Source: G963692885 sp964657395 (GTDB taxonomy: Bacteria; Acidobacteriota; Terriglobia; Terriglobales; Acidobacteriaceae). Taken from it: DNA of 47,578 bases. The position numbers and the translations under genes were made by a program. Position 1 is the first letter of the stretch. Each line of letters opens with the position of its first letter. Shown here in pieces: positions 31,924 to 40,551 of this stretch. A model generated the notes under the pieces. It was given only the letters and a program-made list of their open reading frames with translations, made no database searches and was not told the DNA's origin. Where the stretch lies: contig CAZZUX010000014.1 in the NCBI GenBank assembly GCA_964657395.1, positions 1-47,578 on the forward strand. Direction: 5' to 3'.

Positions 31924-34503
31924 ATGATCTCGGCATGTAAGTCAGGAAACCTAAAGTTTGGACTTGTGATTTTCGCCGGCTCGTTGCTGGGCGGGGCGAG
32001 ATTGTGCGCGCAGGCACCGCACATTTTGACCGCCGCGGATGAGCAGAAGATAGAAGCGCTGATCCATGGGATGACGCTGGAGCAGAAGATCGACTATATA
32101 GGCGGAACGGGGTTCGCTGTCCGGGCGATTCCGGAGCTTCACCTGCCGGCGTTTGAGATGTCGGACGGACCGTTCGGGACGCGTTCGAACGCAGGTTTTC
32201 CTTCGACGACCTATGCGGCGGGTATCGGGCTGGCGGCTTCATGGGATCGCGAGCTGGCGGCGCGGGTGGGTGCCGGGATTGGCCGGGATGCGCGGTCGCG
32301 CGGTGTGCATTACATGCTGGGACCGGGGGTAAATATTTATCGCTCGCCGCGGAATGGAAGGAATTTCGAGTATTTCGGTGAGGATCCGTTCCTCACGTCG
32401 AATATCGCGGTTGGTTATATCACTGGAATGCAGGAACAGGGCGTGAGCTCGACGATCAAGCATTATCTCGGGAATAACTCGGAGTTTCTGCGTCATGATT
32501 CGGACTCGATTATTGAGGAGCGTGCGCTGCGTGAGTTATATCTGCCGGCCTTTGAAGCAGCAGTGAAGAAGGCGCATGTCGGCGCGATTATGGATTCCTA
32601 CAACCTGATTAATGGGCAACATGCGACGCAGAATAGTTATTTCAACACCGAGATAGTGCGCAAGGAATGGAAGTATCCGGGTGTGATGATGTCCGACTGG
32701 CTGGCGACTTACGATGGCGTCGCGGCGGCGAATGGCGGATTGGACCTGGAGATGCCGGAAGGCAAGTTCATGAATCGGAAGTCGCTGCTACCGGCTGTTA
32801 AGGCGGGCACGGTGAAGGAAGCCGTGCTGGATGAGAAAGTGCGGCATATTCTTTCGACAGCGATGGCGTTTGGCTGGCTTGATCGGCCGCAGACGGATCC
32901 GATGATCTCCTACGTCGATGGGCGGAATAAAGAGGCGGCCCTGGATTCGGCGCGTGAGTCTGCTGTGTTGCTGAAGAATGAAGGTCACCTGCTGCCGTTG
33001 GACAAGTCGCAGTTGAAGACGGTGTTGATTGTGGGTCCGGAGGCTTATCCGGGAGTGCCGGTGGGCGGCGGCAGCGCGGGCGTGGCGCCATTTCACATGG
33101 TGAGCGATGTGGAGGGGTTGACGACGGCGCTGGGGACATCGGTAAATGTGCTGTATGAGCGCGGACTGCCGACGCTCTCCGAGTTAGCGAGGGCGACAGA
33201 GTTTACGACTGAGAAGAGCGGCGGGAAGCCAGGAGTGACGGTCGAGACGTTTGCGACTGCTGATTTGTCCGATACGGCTTCGACGAAGGTGCTGCCTCAT
33301 ATCAATGTGCCGGGATCTGACTGGCAGGCATTGATGGAAGAAGATCCTGCGGCATTGATGGCTTTATTTACTTCGGGTGAAAAACTTTCGTCGCATCGGT
33401 ATACCGGCTACTACAACGCGGCTGCGGCGGGGAAGTACATGATAGTGCTGGAAGGCACCGGGGAAAATTCCGGCAGCCGTGTTTATGTGGATGACAAGCT
33501 GGTAATTGATAACTGGAAGATTGTTCGTGCATTTCAGCCGGATATTTACCTGGAACTTACAGCGGGTCGGCACAAGGTTGTGGTGGAGGATTACCAGAAG
33601 GACTACGCGGGCGGGCATATCCGGCTAGCCATTGTGGATCCGGCGAAGGTTGTGAGTACCAGGGCTATGGAGCTGGCGCGTAGGGCGGATGTGGTGATTG
33701 TGGCGGCCGGATACCAGTCGGAAAACGAGTCCGAGGGTGGTGACCGGACGTGGAATCTGCCATTCGGGCAGGACGAGCTCATCGAGGCGATGGCTGCGGC
33801 GAACCATAAGACGATTGTGAGTATCAGTTCAGGCGGCGGGATTGATTTCAATGCCTGGCTGGACCGGGTGCCCGCGGTGCTGGAGCGTTTTTATCCGGGA
33901 CAGGAGGGTGGTACGGCGCTGGCGGAGATACTGCTGGGCAAGGTCAATCCTTCCGGTCATCTGCCGGCCACGTTTGAGAAGCGGGCAGAAGATAATCCCA
34001 CTTACAACAATTACTACCCGGAGGGTGACACGAACCGGGTTATCTACAAGGAAGGTATTTTTGTCGGCTACCGCGGGTACCAGCATAACCATGTGAAGCC
34101 GCTGTTTCCTTTCGGATTTGGATTGTCGTATACGACCTTCAAGTTTGGTGATTTGAAGGTCACTGCTGATGCGACCGGCGCGACCGTATCATTCGATGTG
34201 ACCAATACTGGGAGAGTCGCGGGAGCTGAAGTAGCGCAGGTGTATGTGTCCGAGATGCATGCGCATGTGCCGCGACCGGAGCGGGAGTTGAAGGGATTTG
34301 AACGAGTGAAGCTGGCGGCGGGCGAGACCAAGCATGTGACGGTTGAGCTGGTCCCGCGAGCTTTCGCTTACTACGACGTTGCGCAGAAGAAGTGGCGTGT
34401 AGATCCGGGCAAGTTCGGGATTGAGGTGGGCGACTCGGTTGAGAGTGCTGACTTGCAGGGTTCGATGGATGTGAGCGAGTCGATCGCGAAGGCAGTCGAA
34501 TAG
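31924..34503 (+). CDS. Secreted GH3 beta-glycosidase with PA14 domain
   Basis: An 859-residue exported enzyme. A signal peptide (FGLVIFAGSLLGGARLCAQ) is followed by the GH3 (alpha/beta)8 barrel with the nucleophile in GVMMSDWLATYD (Asp258) and substrate-site motifs such as IKHYLGNNSEFLR. The alpha/beta sandwich domain is interrupted by a PA14 carbohydrate-binding insert (SSHRYTGYYNAAAAGKYMIV to HKVVVEDYQKDY). The acid/base glutamate lies in SENESEGGDRTW (Glu604), and the C-terminal fibronectin-III-like domain closes with VPRPERELKGFERVKL. The predicted product is a beta-glucosidase or beta-xylosidase acting outside or in the periplasm. It is 39 bases after the SDR. Confidence 0.92.
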   Translation: MISACKSGNLKFGLVIFAGSLLGGARLCAQAPHILTAADEQKIEALIHGMTLEQKIDYIGGTGFAVRAIPELHLPAFEMSDGPFGTRSNAGFPSTTYAAGIGLAASWDRELAARVGAGIGRDARSRGVHYMLGPGVNIYRSPRNGRNFEYFGEDPFLTSNIAVGYITGMQEQGVSSTIKHYLGNNSEFLRHDSDSIIEERALRELYLPAFEAAVKKAHVGAIMDSYNLINGQHATQNSYFNTEIVRKEWKYPGVMMSDWLATYDGVAAANGGLDLEMPEGKFMNRKSLLPAVKAGTVKEAVLDEKVRHILSTAMAFGWLDRPQTDPMISYVDGRNKEAALDSARESAVLLKNEGHLLPLDKSQLKTVLIVGPEAYPGVPVGGGSAGVAPFHMVSDVEGLTTALGTSVNVLYERGLPTLSELARATEFTTEKSGGKPGVTVETFATADLSDTASTKVLPHINVPGSDWQALMEEDPAALMALFTSGEKLSSHRYTGYYNAAAAGKYMIVLEGTGENSGSRVYVDDKLVIDNWKIVRAFQPDIYLELTAGRHKVVVEDYQKDYAGGHIRLAIVDPAKVVSTRAMELARRADVVIVAAGYQSENESEGGDRTWNLPFGQDELIEAMAAANHKTIVSISSGGGIDFNAWLDRVPAVLERFYPGQEGGTALAEILLGKVNPSGHLPATFEKRAEDNPTYNNYYPEGDTNRVIYKEGIFVGYRGYQHNHVKPLFPFGFGLSYTTFKFGDLKVTADATGATVSFDVTNTGRVAGAEVAQVYVSEMHAHVPRPERELKGFERVKLAAGETKHVTVELVPRAFAYYDVAQKKWRVDPGKFGIEVGDSVESADLQGSMDVSESIAKAVE

Positions 34504-34548
34504 CAGCGCGTGTATTGAAGTGAGGGCTGTGGAGGCTGCGTGTATTCA

Positions 34549-35658
34549 ATGAAGATCTCTGTTGTGTTCAGGTCGGCCGCGATGGTTGCATGCAGCTTGG
34601 CGGTTGCGAGTTACTCGCAGGATGCGGCCAAAGGTCCTAAGGTGACGCAGCACGAATATGTGATTCATAACTTCCATACAGAAAGCGGCGTCGTGCTTCC
34701 GGAAGCCCACATTGTTTATGGCACGTATGGGTCTCTGGATGCTGCTGGCGATAATGCGATCCTGCTGCCTTCGCATTACATGGCAGATATGCATGGCTAT
34801 GAATGGCTGATTGGACCCGGGCATGCGCTGGATGCGGATAAGCTGTTCCTGGTGACGAGCGAGTTATTCGGAAACGGGCGTTCGTCTTCGCCAAGTAATA
34901 CGCCGGAGCCGTTCCATGGCCCGCGCTTTCCGGTGATGACGATCCGTGACAACGTGAATGCTGTGCATCAATTGCTGACGGACGAGCTGCACGTGAAGCA
35001 TTTGCAGGCAGTGATTGGATTTTCGATGGGAGCACAGCAGGCGCTGCAGTGGTCGGTGAGTTATCCCGACTACATGAGCCGGATTGTGGCGACATCCGGT
35101 ACGGCGAAGACGTATGGCCATGGCATTGTGCGGCTCGAAGGTCAGATTGCGGCACTCACGGCGGATGAGAATTTCAAAGGCGGCGATTACACAACGGAGC
35201 CGGTGAAGGGGATACAGGCTTTCTCGATTGTGTGGACCGGCTGGTTGTTTTCGCAGGAGTGGTGGCGACAGGAGTTATGGAAGACCGAGGAGCCGAAGGG
35301 CACGACGTTTGAGCAGGTCGTGGAGAAGTACCGGACTAATTTTATTCCCGGGGCGGATGCCAATAACCTGATTCTGCAGATGCGGACCTGGGAATCGAAT
35401 GATGTCGGAAAGACGCCACCGTTTCGAGGGGATGTGGAGGCGGCGCTGCATTCGATCAAGGTGCCGGTGTTGTATATGCCTTCGGCGACTGACTTATATT
35501 TTCCTGTAACGGATGCGAGTTATGAGGCGAAGTTTATTCCTCATTGCACATTGCTGCCGATTCCTTCGTTGTGGGGACATCCTGCGGGCGCGGGGGCAAG
35601 CCCGGCGGATGAGAAGTTTTTGAATGAGCATATTGCTGCATTTATGGCGGGTAAGTAG
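34549..35658 (+). CDS. Exported alpha/beta hydrolase of the MetX type
   Basis: A 369-residue protein of the homoserine O-acetyltransferase-like alpha/beta-hydrolase family. The nucleophile elbow is GFSMGAQQALQWSV, the oxyanion-side motif NAILLPSHYMADMHG and ELFGNGRSSSPSNT are typical, and the late Asp (YMPSATDLYFP) and His (LWGHPAGAG) complete the triad. An N-terminal signal peptide (VVFRSAAMVACSLAVASYSQ) makes a biosynthetic MetX role unlikely; a periplasmic esterase or deacylase is more probable. A GTG at 34540 is an alternative start. The gene follows GH3 by about 45 bases. Confidence 0.82.
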   Translation: MKISVVFRSAAMVACSLAVASYSQDAAKGPKVTQHEYVIHNFHTESGVVLPEAHIVYGTYGSLDAAGDNAILLPSHYMADMHGYEWLIGPGHALDADKLFLVTSELFGNGRSSSPSNTPEPFHGPRFPVMTIRDNVNAVHQLLTDELHVKHLQAVIGFSMGAQQALQWSVSYPDYMSRIVATSGTAKTYGHGIVRLEGQIAALTADENFKGGDYTTEPVKGIQAFSIVWTGWLFSQEWWRQELWKTEEPKGTTFEQVVEKYRTNFIPGADANNLILQMRTWESNDVGKTPPFRGDVEAALHSIKVPVLYMPSATDLYFPVTDASYEAKFIPHCTLLPIPSLWGHPAGAGASPADEKFLNEHIAAFMAGK

Positions 35659-35702
35659 TAGGTTGAGCGCAACACCGGAATGAAGCGGACGCCTTCGCCA
35701 TT

Positions 35703-35742
35703 ACCCACCCTGGCTGCGCGAGGGCAGGGCACCCGGATTTGT
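35703..35742 (-). repeat. REP-like hairpin repeat, copy 3
   Basis: Reverse-oriented copy of the element at 4-43. On the minus strand it reads AACAAATCCGGGTGCCCTGC, then CCTCGCGCAGCCAGGGTGGGT, with pairing CCCTCGCGC-type arms conserved. It lies in the 89-base convergent gap between the MetX-like gene and the beta-propeller gene and could serve as their terminator. Confidence 0.6.
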
Positions 35743-35747
35743 TTGCA

Positions 35748-36872
35748 CTACTGGGTGTGAGTAGCCCACGCCATACCGTCGGGGCCGCCGCCGGTTTCGA
35801 GGTGACCTGCGACGTCGAGCGTATTCAGGTCAATGATGGCGACGTAGTTGTCGGGAGTGCAGGCGACGAAAGCGCGAGCGCCATCGGGCTGCATGAGGAT
35901 GCCGGCTGCTCCGTGACCGATGGGAAGACGCTTGACCTCCTTGCGTGTGGCTGCGTCGATGATGATGAGGTCGGGTCCACTGAGCGTGGAGACGAGGACA
36001 TGCTTACCATCGGGTGTGAACTTCAAGCGGTTGGCGCTTTCGACGTCAACGGCGAGGGTCTGCAGGACGCGGTGGGCGGCGAGATCCACGATGGAGATGG
36101 TGCCGTCCTGTGCGTTGGCGACCCATACTTCGCGATGGTCCGGTGAAATGTCAAAGCCTTCCGAGCCGTGACCTACGCGGACAACGGTCTGATTCCAATC
36201 GAGACGCGCCGGACCTTTGCCGGGTTCCGCTGAAGGTGCTGTATTGCCAGCCCGCGACGCCTCCTCTGCATCGTTCGCTTCCGGAGGCGGCGGTGGTGGA
36301 GTCTGACCAGCGTGAGGCGGCGGTGGTTCGGGCATCTGCACGGGTTCGAGATCAAGGATGCTGACGGTGCCGGAGTTCACGTTGGTGGTGACGATGCGCT
36401 TTTCATCCGCGGACACGTAGATCATGTGAGTGCGGTTCTGTCCTGTGCCGAGAACCCAATCGACTTTGTGAGTGGCCGGATCGTACCTGGCGATCGCCTT
36501 GGAACCTTCCACGGTAAACCAGGTCTTGCCACCGACGAATGTAAGGCCATGGGGGCCGCGCAGCGGGGTGACATCGATGGGTGCGAGCGCTTTATCCGTT
36601 TTGAGATCGATGACGGCCAGAGTGTGAAGCGTGCCTCCGCCGTAGTTGGATACGTAGGCGGTGGAACCATCCGCGGAGGCGATGACTTCATGAGGATCGT
36701 CGCCTACGGGAATTTTTGCGGTGACCTTGAGAGTGGTGGGATCGACGACGGCCAGGATGTGTTCCTGCTTGGAGAGAACGAGCAGGGAAGCAGGCTGTGC
36801 GGTCTGCGCGCAGAGCAGGGTGGGAAGCAGGAGACTGCCGATGGTGGACGCGAGGATGAAACGGATCCGCAT
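35748..36872 (-). CDS. Secreted YncE-type beta-propeller protein
   Basis: A 374-residue exported protein. A signal peptide (FILASTIGSLLLPTLLCAQT) precedes repeated 40-residue blades of the YVTN/NHL-like type, such as PVGDDPHEVIASADGSTAYV, GHGSEGFDISPDHREVWVAN and PIGHGAAGILMQPDGARAFV. A low-complexity insert around residues 190-225 (PEPPPPHAGQTPPPPPPEAN) interrupts the propeller between blades. The family has seven blades and unknown ligands; DNA- or metal-binding roles are reported for some YncE proteins. It stands alone. Confidence 0.85.
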   Translation of the reverse strand: MRIRFILASTIGSLLLPTLLCAQTAQPASLLVLSKQEHILAVVDPTTLKVTAKIPVGDDPHEVIASADGSTAYVSNYGGGTLHTLAVIDLKTDKALAPIDVTPLRGPHGLTFVGGKTWFTVEGSKAIARYDPATHKVDWVLGTGQNRTHMIYVSADEKRIVTTNVNSGTVSILDLEPVQMPEPPPPHAGQTPPPPPPEANDAEEASRAGNTAPSAEPGKGPARLDWNQTVVRVGHGSEGFDISPDHREVWVANAQDGTISIVDLAAHRVLQTLAVDVESANRLKFTPDGKHVLVSTLSGPDLIIIDAATRKEVKRLPIGHGAAGILMQPDGARAFVACTPDNYVAIIDLNTLDVAGHLETGGGPDGMAWATHTQ

Positions 36873-36948
36873 GGTGAAAGGCTACTCCTCAAGTCGTTTC
36901 CAGCGCTAATGTACGGCTGCTGTTTTGTCGCGGGAAGATGTGACGAGG

Positions 36949-37341
36949 CTAGATGTAGTTGGAAATCTCGATGAGATTGTGATCCGGATCGCGGATGTAC
37001 ACGGATCGAAGTTGAGAAAGGGCGCCGGTGCGTTCGACGGGACCGAGTTCGATGTGGATGCGCAGTGCCTTGAGGTATTCGATGACTTCTTCAAGGGGTG
37101 TGCTGGTGATGAAACAAAGGTCGGCGGAGCCGGGGAGGGGATGGGCTGCCTTGGGTTCGAACTCATGGCCCCGCTGATGAAGATTGAGGCGCTGCTCTCC
37201 GAAGGCGAGAGCCTTGCGGCCGTTGAAGGTGACGAGGTCCATGCTGAGAACTTCGGTATAGAAGTCAGTTGCGGCATCGATGTTGGCAACGGTGAGGACG
37301 AGGTGGTCGAGTGTTTCGATACTGAAAGCCATGGCGAGCAT
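36949..37341 (-). CDS. VOC-superfamily (glyoxalase/dioxygenase-fold) protein
   Basis: A 130-residue protein. The first motif LDHLVLTVANIDAATDFYTE (metal-ligand His) and the last YIRDPDHNLIEISNY (metal-ligand Glu) are the two ends of the vicinal-oxygen-chelate fold; RLNLHQRGHEFEPKAAHPLP lies between. The pattern fits the virulence-protein/bleomycin-resistance-like subgroup with unknown substrate. Its ATG overlaps the stop of the permease gene as TAATG, so it is translationally coupled as the third gene of a minus-strand operon. The ATG nine bases later is an alternative start. Confidence 0.85.
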   Translation of the reverse strand: MLAMAFSIETLDHLVLTVANIDAATDFYTEVLSMDLVTFNGRKALAFGEQRLNLHQRGHEFEPKAAHPLPGSADLCFITSTPLEEVIEYLKALRIHIELGPVERTGALSQLRSVYIRDPDHNLIEISNYI

Positions 37342-38801
37342 TATGAACCAGTGGAGGGTACGCTGGCTGCTTCGCCGGGACCGCGCATGGATTTTTTGAG
37401 GCGGGAGGCTCGTGCGTAGACGGCGATACCGATGGCCAGCATGAGTATGGTCGAGCCCAGGACCTTGATGACGGCCAGGGCGGGATGCGGATCGTCGCTG
37501 GAAGGAATTACGGAGAGCACGATGGCGAGGAGTGTGGTGACGAAGCCGGTGCTCGCGATAATGACGGCGGAGTTGCGACCGCCGGGAAGACGGAAGATGC
37601 CATTTGGGAGAGGCTCGCGCTGCAGCCGGATCATGGCTGCGAAGAGAAAAAGGTACGGGATGAAGTACGTGATGATGGACATGCTGACGAGGAGCTCGTA
37701 CGCGCCTTCGACGGTGCTGCCGGCGTGACTGAGAAGGGCGCAGAGCATGCCGGCAAGTCCGTAGAGGGTGATGGCGATCCACGGTGTGCCCCACCGGGGG
37801 CTTACCTTCCCGAAGGCAGCGGGAAGATAGCAATCGATACCGGCGACGAATGGCAGGCGCGAGGTAGAGGAGAGGAAGACGGCTGCGCCCCCGATGCTGC
37901 TGACAGCGACGAGTATGGCGATGGGGACGATGAGCCAGCCGATGCCGAGATGGGTGCAGAGGGCCTGAAATGCTGTGGCGAAGCCGCCTGCTCCGCTGAT
38001 GCGGGAGCCGGGCAGACCGATCAGCATGGCGATGGTGCCGGCGATGTAGCTGGCGGCGAGGATGATGCCGGAGAGCAGGAGTGCGCGGGGGATGGTGCGT
38101 CGCGCGTTCCTGATTTCCTCACTCATGAACGAGCCGGTTTCGCAGCCGGCGAAGGCGAAGAAGATGGTCGACCAGAAGATGGCGTTTTTGAATCCGAGAT
38201 TGGGAGTGATGGTGGTGCGATCGAAGGTGGTCGCTGAACCGAAGTGCGCATAGCTGACTGCGCCAAGCACGATAAGCACGATGACCGGAATCCAGCTGCC
38301 GATGGCGCCGATGCTGTTGATCCACTTACCGAAGCGCAGGCCGATGACGTTCAGGAGGGTGATGAGAGCCAGGCAGAGCAGCGTAAAGCCGAGAAAGTAG
38401 CTGCTGCTGGAGGTGAGCCGCTGACCATGAGGGAAGGCAAAGAGCAGACTGCCTGCGCCGAAGAGGAGTACGGCGGGGAAGTAGGGCAGATTGCTCATCC
38501 AGTAGCTCCATGCAGCGAGGAAGCCTGAGAAATCGCCGAAGGCATGCTGGGTCCAGATGTAGATGCCGCCTTCCTGCGGATACCGTGCGGAGAGCTCGAG
38601 CACGGAGGCGGCGAGTGGCAGAAAGAAGAAGAGGCAGGCAAAGATCCAGATGAGGATGGTGCCGGGACCGGCCGCGGCAGCAGTGGCAATCCAGCGAAGG
38701 CTGAGTGCACCGGCGATGTAGAAGAGGGTGAGGTCGGTGAAGCCGAGCTCGCGCTTGAGGAGGCGCTTGGTGGAGGATGCCGGTAAGTCGGGGGTGATCA
38801 T
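37341..38801 (-). CDS. APC-family amino-acid permease
   Basis: A 486-residue inner-membrane transporter with about 12 helices. The N-terminus LLKRELGFTDLTLFYIAGAL and the segment LELSARYPQEGGIYIWTQHA (the APC G-G-x-Y signature) are clear, as are AFAGCETGSFMSEEIRNARR and the C-terminal charged tail. Amino acids, polyamines or related amines are typical substrates. The ATG at 38801 overlaps the stop of the FAD oxidoreductase gene as ATGA. An extension to 38996 in the same frame runs into that gene and is rejected. Confidence 0.9.
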   Translation of the reverse strand: MITPDLPASSTKRLLKRELGFTDLTLFYIAGALSLRWIATAAAAGPGTILIWIFACLFFFLPLAASVLELSARYPQEGGIYIWTQHAFGDFSGFLAAWSYWMSNLPYFPAVLLFGAGSLLFAFPHGQRLTSSSSYFLGFTLLCLALITLLNVIGLRFGKWINSIGAIGSWIPVIVLIVLGAVSYAHFGSATTFDRTTITPNLGFKNAIFWSTIFFAFAGCETGSFMSEEIRNARRTIPRALLLSGIILAASYIAGTIAMLIGLPGSRISGAGGFATAFQALCTHLGIGWLIVPIAILVAVSSIGGAAVFLSSTSRLPFVAGIDCYLPAAFGKVSPRWGTPWIAITLYGLAGMLCALLSHAGSTVEGAYELLVSMSIITYFIPYLFLFAAMIRLQREPLPNGIFRLPGGRNSAVIIASTGFVTTLLAIVLSVIPSSDDPHPALAVIKVLGSTILMLAIGIAVYARASRLKKSMRGPGEAASVPSTGS

Positions 38802-40447
38802 CGAGAAAGACCGATTGTGGCGGCAGCGCGCGATGGTCGGCTTGACGAAAGATCGCGCAGGACGGCCATGGCTGCATTGCGTCCGTTGATGCCGATGACG
38901 CTGCCGCCGGGATGAGTGCAGGCACCGCAGAGATAGACGCCGGGCATAGGTGTGCGTGCGGTGAGGCGATGGCTCCACATGTAGGAGGGCAAGCATTCGC
39001 CCTGGAAGATGTGGCCGCCGGTGAGGCCGACTTTTTCTTCGATGTCCGGTGGACCGAGGACTTGTGCGTCGATGACGGCATCGGGAATATTGCTGCAGAA
39101 GCGGCCGATGGAGGACAGGGCTAGTTGCTTTGCCTGTTCGCGATGATCGTTCCAGGTGCCGGTTGCGAATTTGTAGGGGACATATTGCGCGAAGACGCTC
39201 ATGGTGTGCAGGCCGGAAGGAGCGACGGTGTCGTCATGCGCACTCTGAAAGTAGAGCTCGCACCATAGCTGTTCGGGTAGTCGGCCGCTGCGTGCTGCAG
39301 TGTAGGCGGAACTCCATTCTGCATGAGTGAGTGGCGCGTTGATTTGACCGTAGTGATGCGGCTGATCGGTGCCGGGGCGCGCGAGGAAGTCAGGCAGTTC
39401 ACGCAGAAGGACGTTGAGCTTGACGGTGCAGCCTTCGATGGGGATGGAGCGGACTTTGTTTGTCCAGGCTGGGTCGGCTGCGTCTTCGAGCAGGCGAAGG
39501 GTGCGGATGGGGTCCGCGTTAGAGATGATGATGGGAGCATTGATGCGTTCGCCGCTTTCGAGCAGGACGCCTTCTTCCGGAAGGATTGCAGCAACGCTGA
39601 CGCCGGCGGCGATGACGGCTCCTGCTTCGCGAGCGGCGTCGCAGAGATAGAACGAGACCATGCCCATGCCGCCTTTGACGTAGCCCCACATGCCGGGCAT
39701 GCCGCCGAGACGACCGGACGAATGATGAAACCGGATGGAGGCAGTGCCGGGATCGAACGGGCTAGCGTTGGTGCCGATGACGCCCTGGCCCAGATAGGCG
39801 CTCTGCAGGCGTTCGTTGGTGATGTAGCGGCTGACGAACTCTGCCATGGACCAGTCGAAGAGCAGGCTGCGTGCTTCTTCATCGTTGCCGATGCGGTCGT
39901 CGAGTTGTTCGGGAGACGGCGAGTCGCCGACCCACAGATCGTGTGTGTAGTGGTCGGTGGCGGGCCGGACGGAGTCGCGGAGACGGCGGACTACGTCGTT
40001 CATGGCGCGCCAGCCTTCAACATCGGCGGGGGCGAAGCGGCGAACTTCAGCTTCACATGCCTCGTCGTCGTCCCATAGTTGAATGCTGCTGCCATCGAGG
40101 AAGGGGACGAAGAGGCCGTTGACGGCCGGCGTCCATTGGAAACCGCGACGGGGCAGCTCGAGTTCGTCGACGATGAGCGGATGGAGCAGACCGGCGAGGT
40201 AAGCACAGGGTGACATGCGCACGCCGGGGAAAGGCTCATCGACCGTGCAGGCGCCGCCGATGCGCTCCCGTGATTCGAGGACGAGCACGCGTTTACCGGC
40301 CCGGGCGAGATAGGCTGCGCAGGCGAGACCATTGTGGCCGGCCCCGATGATGAGGACATCCCATGGGCGGGAGGCGAGTACCCGTATCGAGGAGGGAAGG
40401 CCGATCCTGCCGAGGACTTCGACAGCCGCCGGTTGACTGAGTGACAT
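38798..40447 (-). CDS. FAD-dependent oxidoreductase, phytoene-desaturase/PYROXD2-like
   Basis: A 549-residue flavoprotein. The dinucleotide-binding motif DVLIIGAGHNGLACAAYLAR is followed by VLVLESRERIGGACTVDEPF, and the C-terminal FAD signature reads LCGACTHPGGSVIGINGRNA. This is the carotenoid-desaturase-like family that also holds eukaryotic PYROXD2, not a proven carotenoid enzyme: no crtB or other carotenoid gene is nearby. The start is the ATG at 40447 (MSLSQPAAVEVLGRIGL); a longer frame to 40582 adds a non-family extension. It is the first gene of the FAD-APC-VOC operon. Confidence 0.87.
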   Translation of the reverse strand: MSLSQPAAVEVLGRIGLPSSIRVLASRPWDVLIIGAGHNGLACAAYLARAGKRVLVLESRERIGGACTVDEPFPGVRMSPCAYLAGLLHPLIVDELELPRRGFQWTPAVNGLFVPFLDGSSIQLWDDDEACEAEVRRFAPADVEGWRAMNDVVRRLRDSVRPATDHYTHDLWVGDSPSPEQLDDRIGNDEEARSLLFDWSMAEFVSRYITNERLQSAYLGQGVIGTNASPFDPGTASIRFHHSSGRLGGMPGMWGYVKGGMGMVSFYLCDAAREAGAVIAAGVSVAAILPEEGVLLESGERINAPIIISNADPIRTLRLLEDAADPAWTNKVRSIPIEGCTVKLNVLLRELPDFLARPGTDQPHHYGQINAPLTHAEWSSAYTAARSGRLPEQLWCELYFQSAHDDTVAPSGLHTMSVFAQYVPYKFATGTWNDHREQAKQLALSSIGRFCSNIPDAVIDAQVLGPPDIEEKVGLTGGHIFQGECLPSYMWSHRLTARTPMPGVYLCGACTHPGGSVIGINGRNAAMAVLRDLSSSRPSRAAATIGLSR

Positions 40448-40551
40448 GGTGAGAGTATCCACGCGCGAGAATGCGGCAGCCAAGAAGAATTGTCTGCGGC
40501 TGGGCGCCGGTGTTATCAGGCAGGGCGAACGGCTGCCTTTAGACTGGTGGC

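Noticed and set aside
37485..38237. A 250-codon plus frame opposite the permease
   Set aside because: Asp/Glu/Gly-rich antisense of membrane helices, a typical artefact.
38798..40447. A carotenoid biosynthesis enzyme call for the FAD protein
   Set aside because: Family resemblance alone; no phytoene synthase or other carotenoid gene is nearby and the PYROXD2 branch is an equally good fit.
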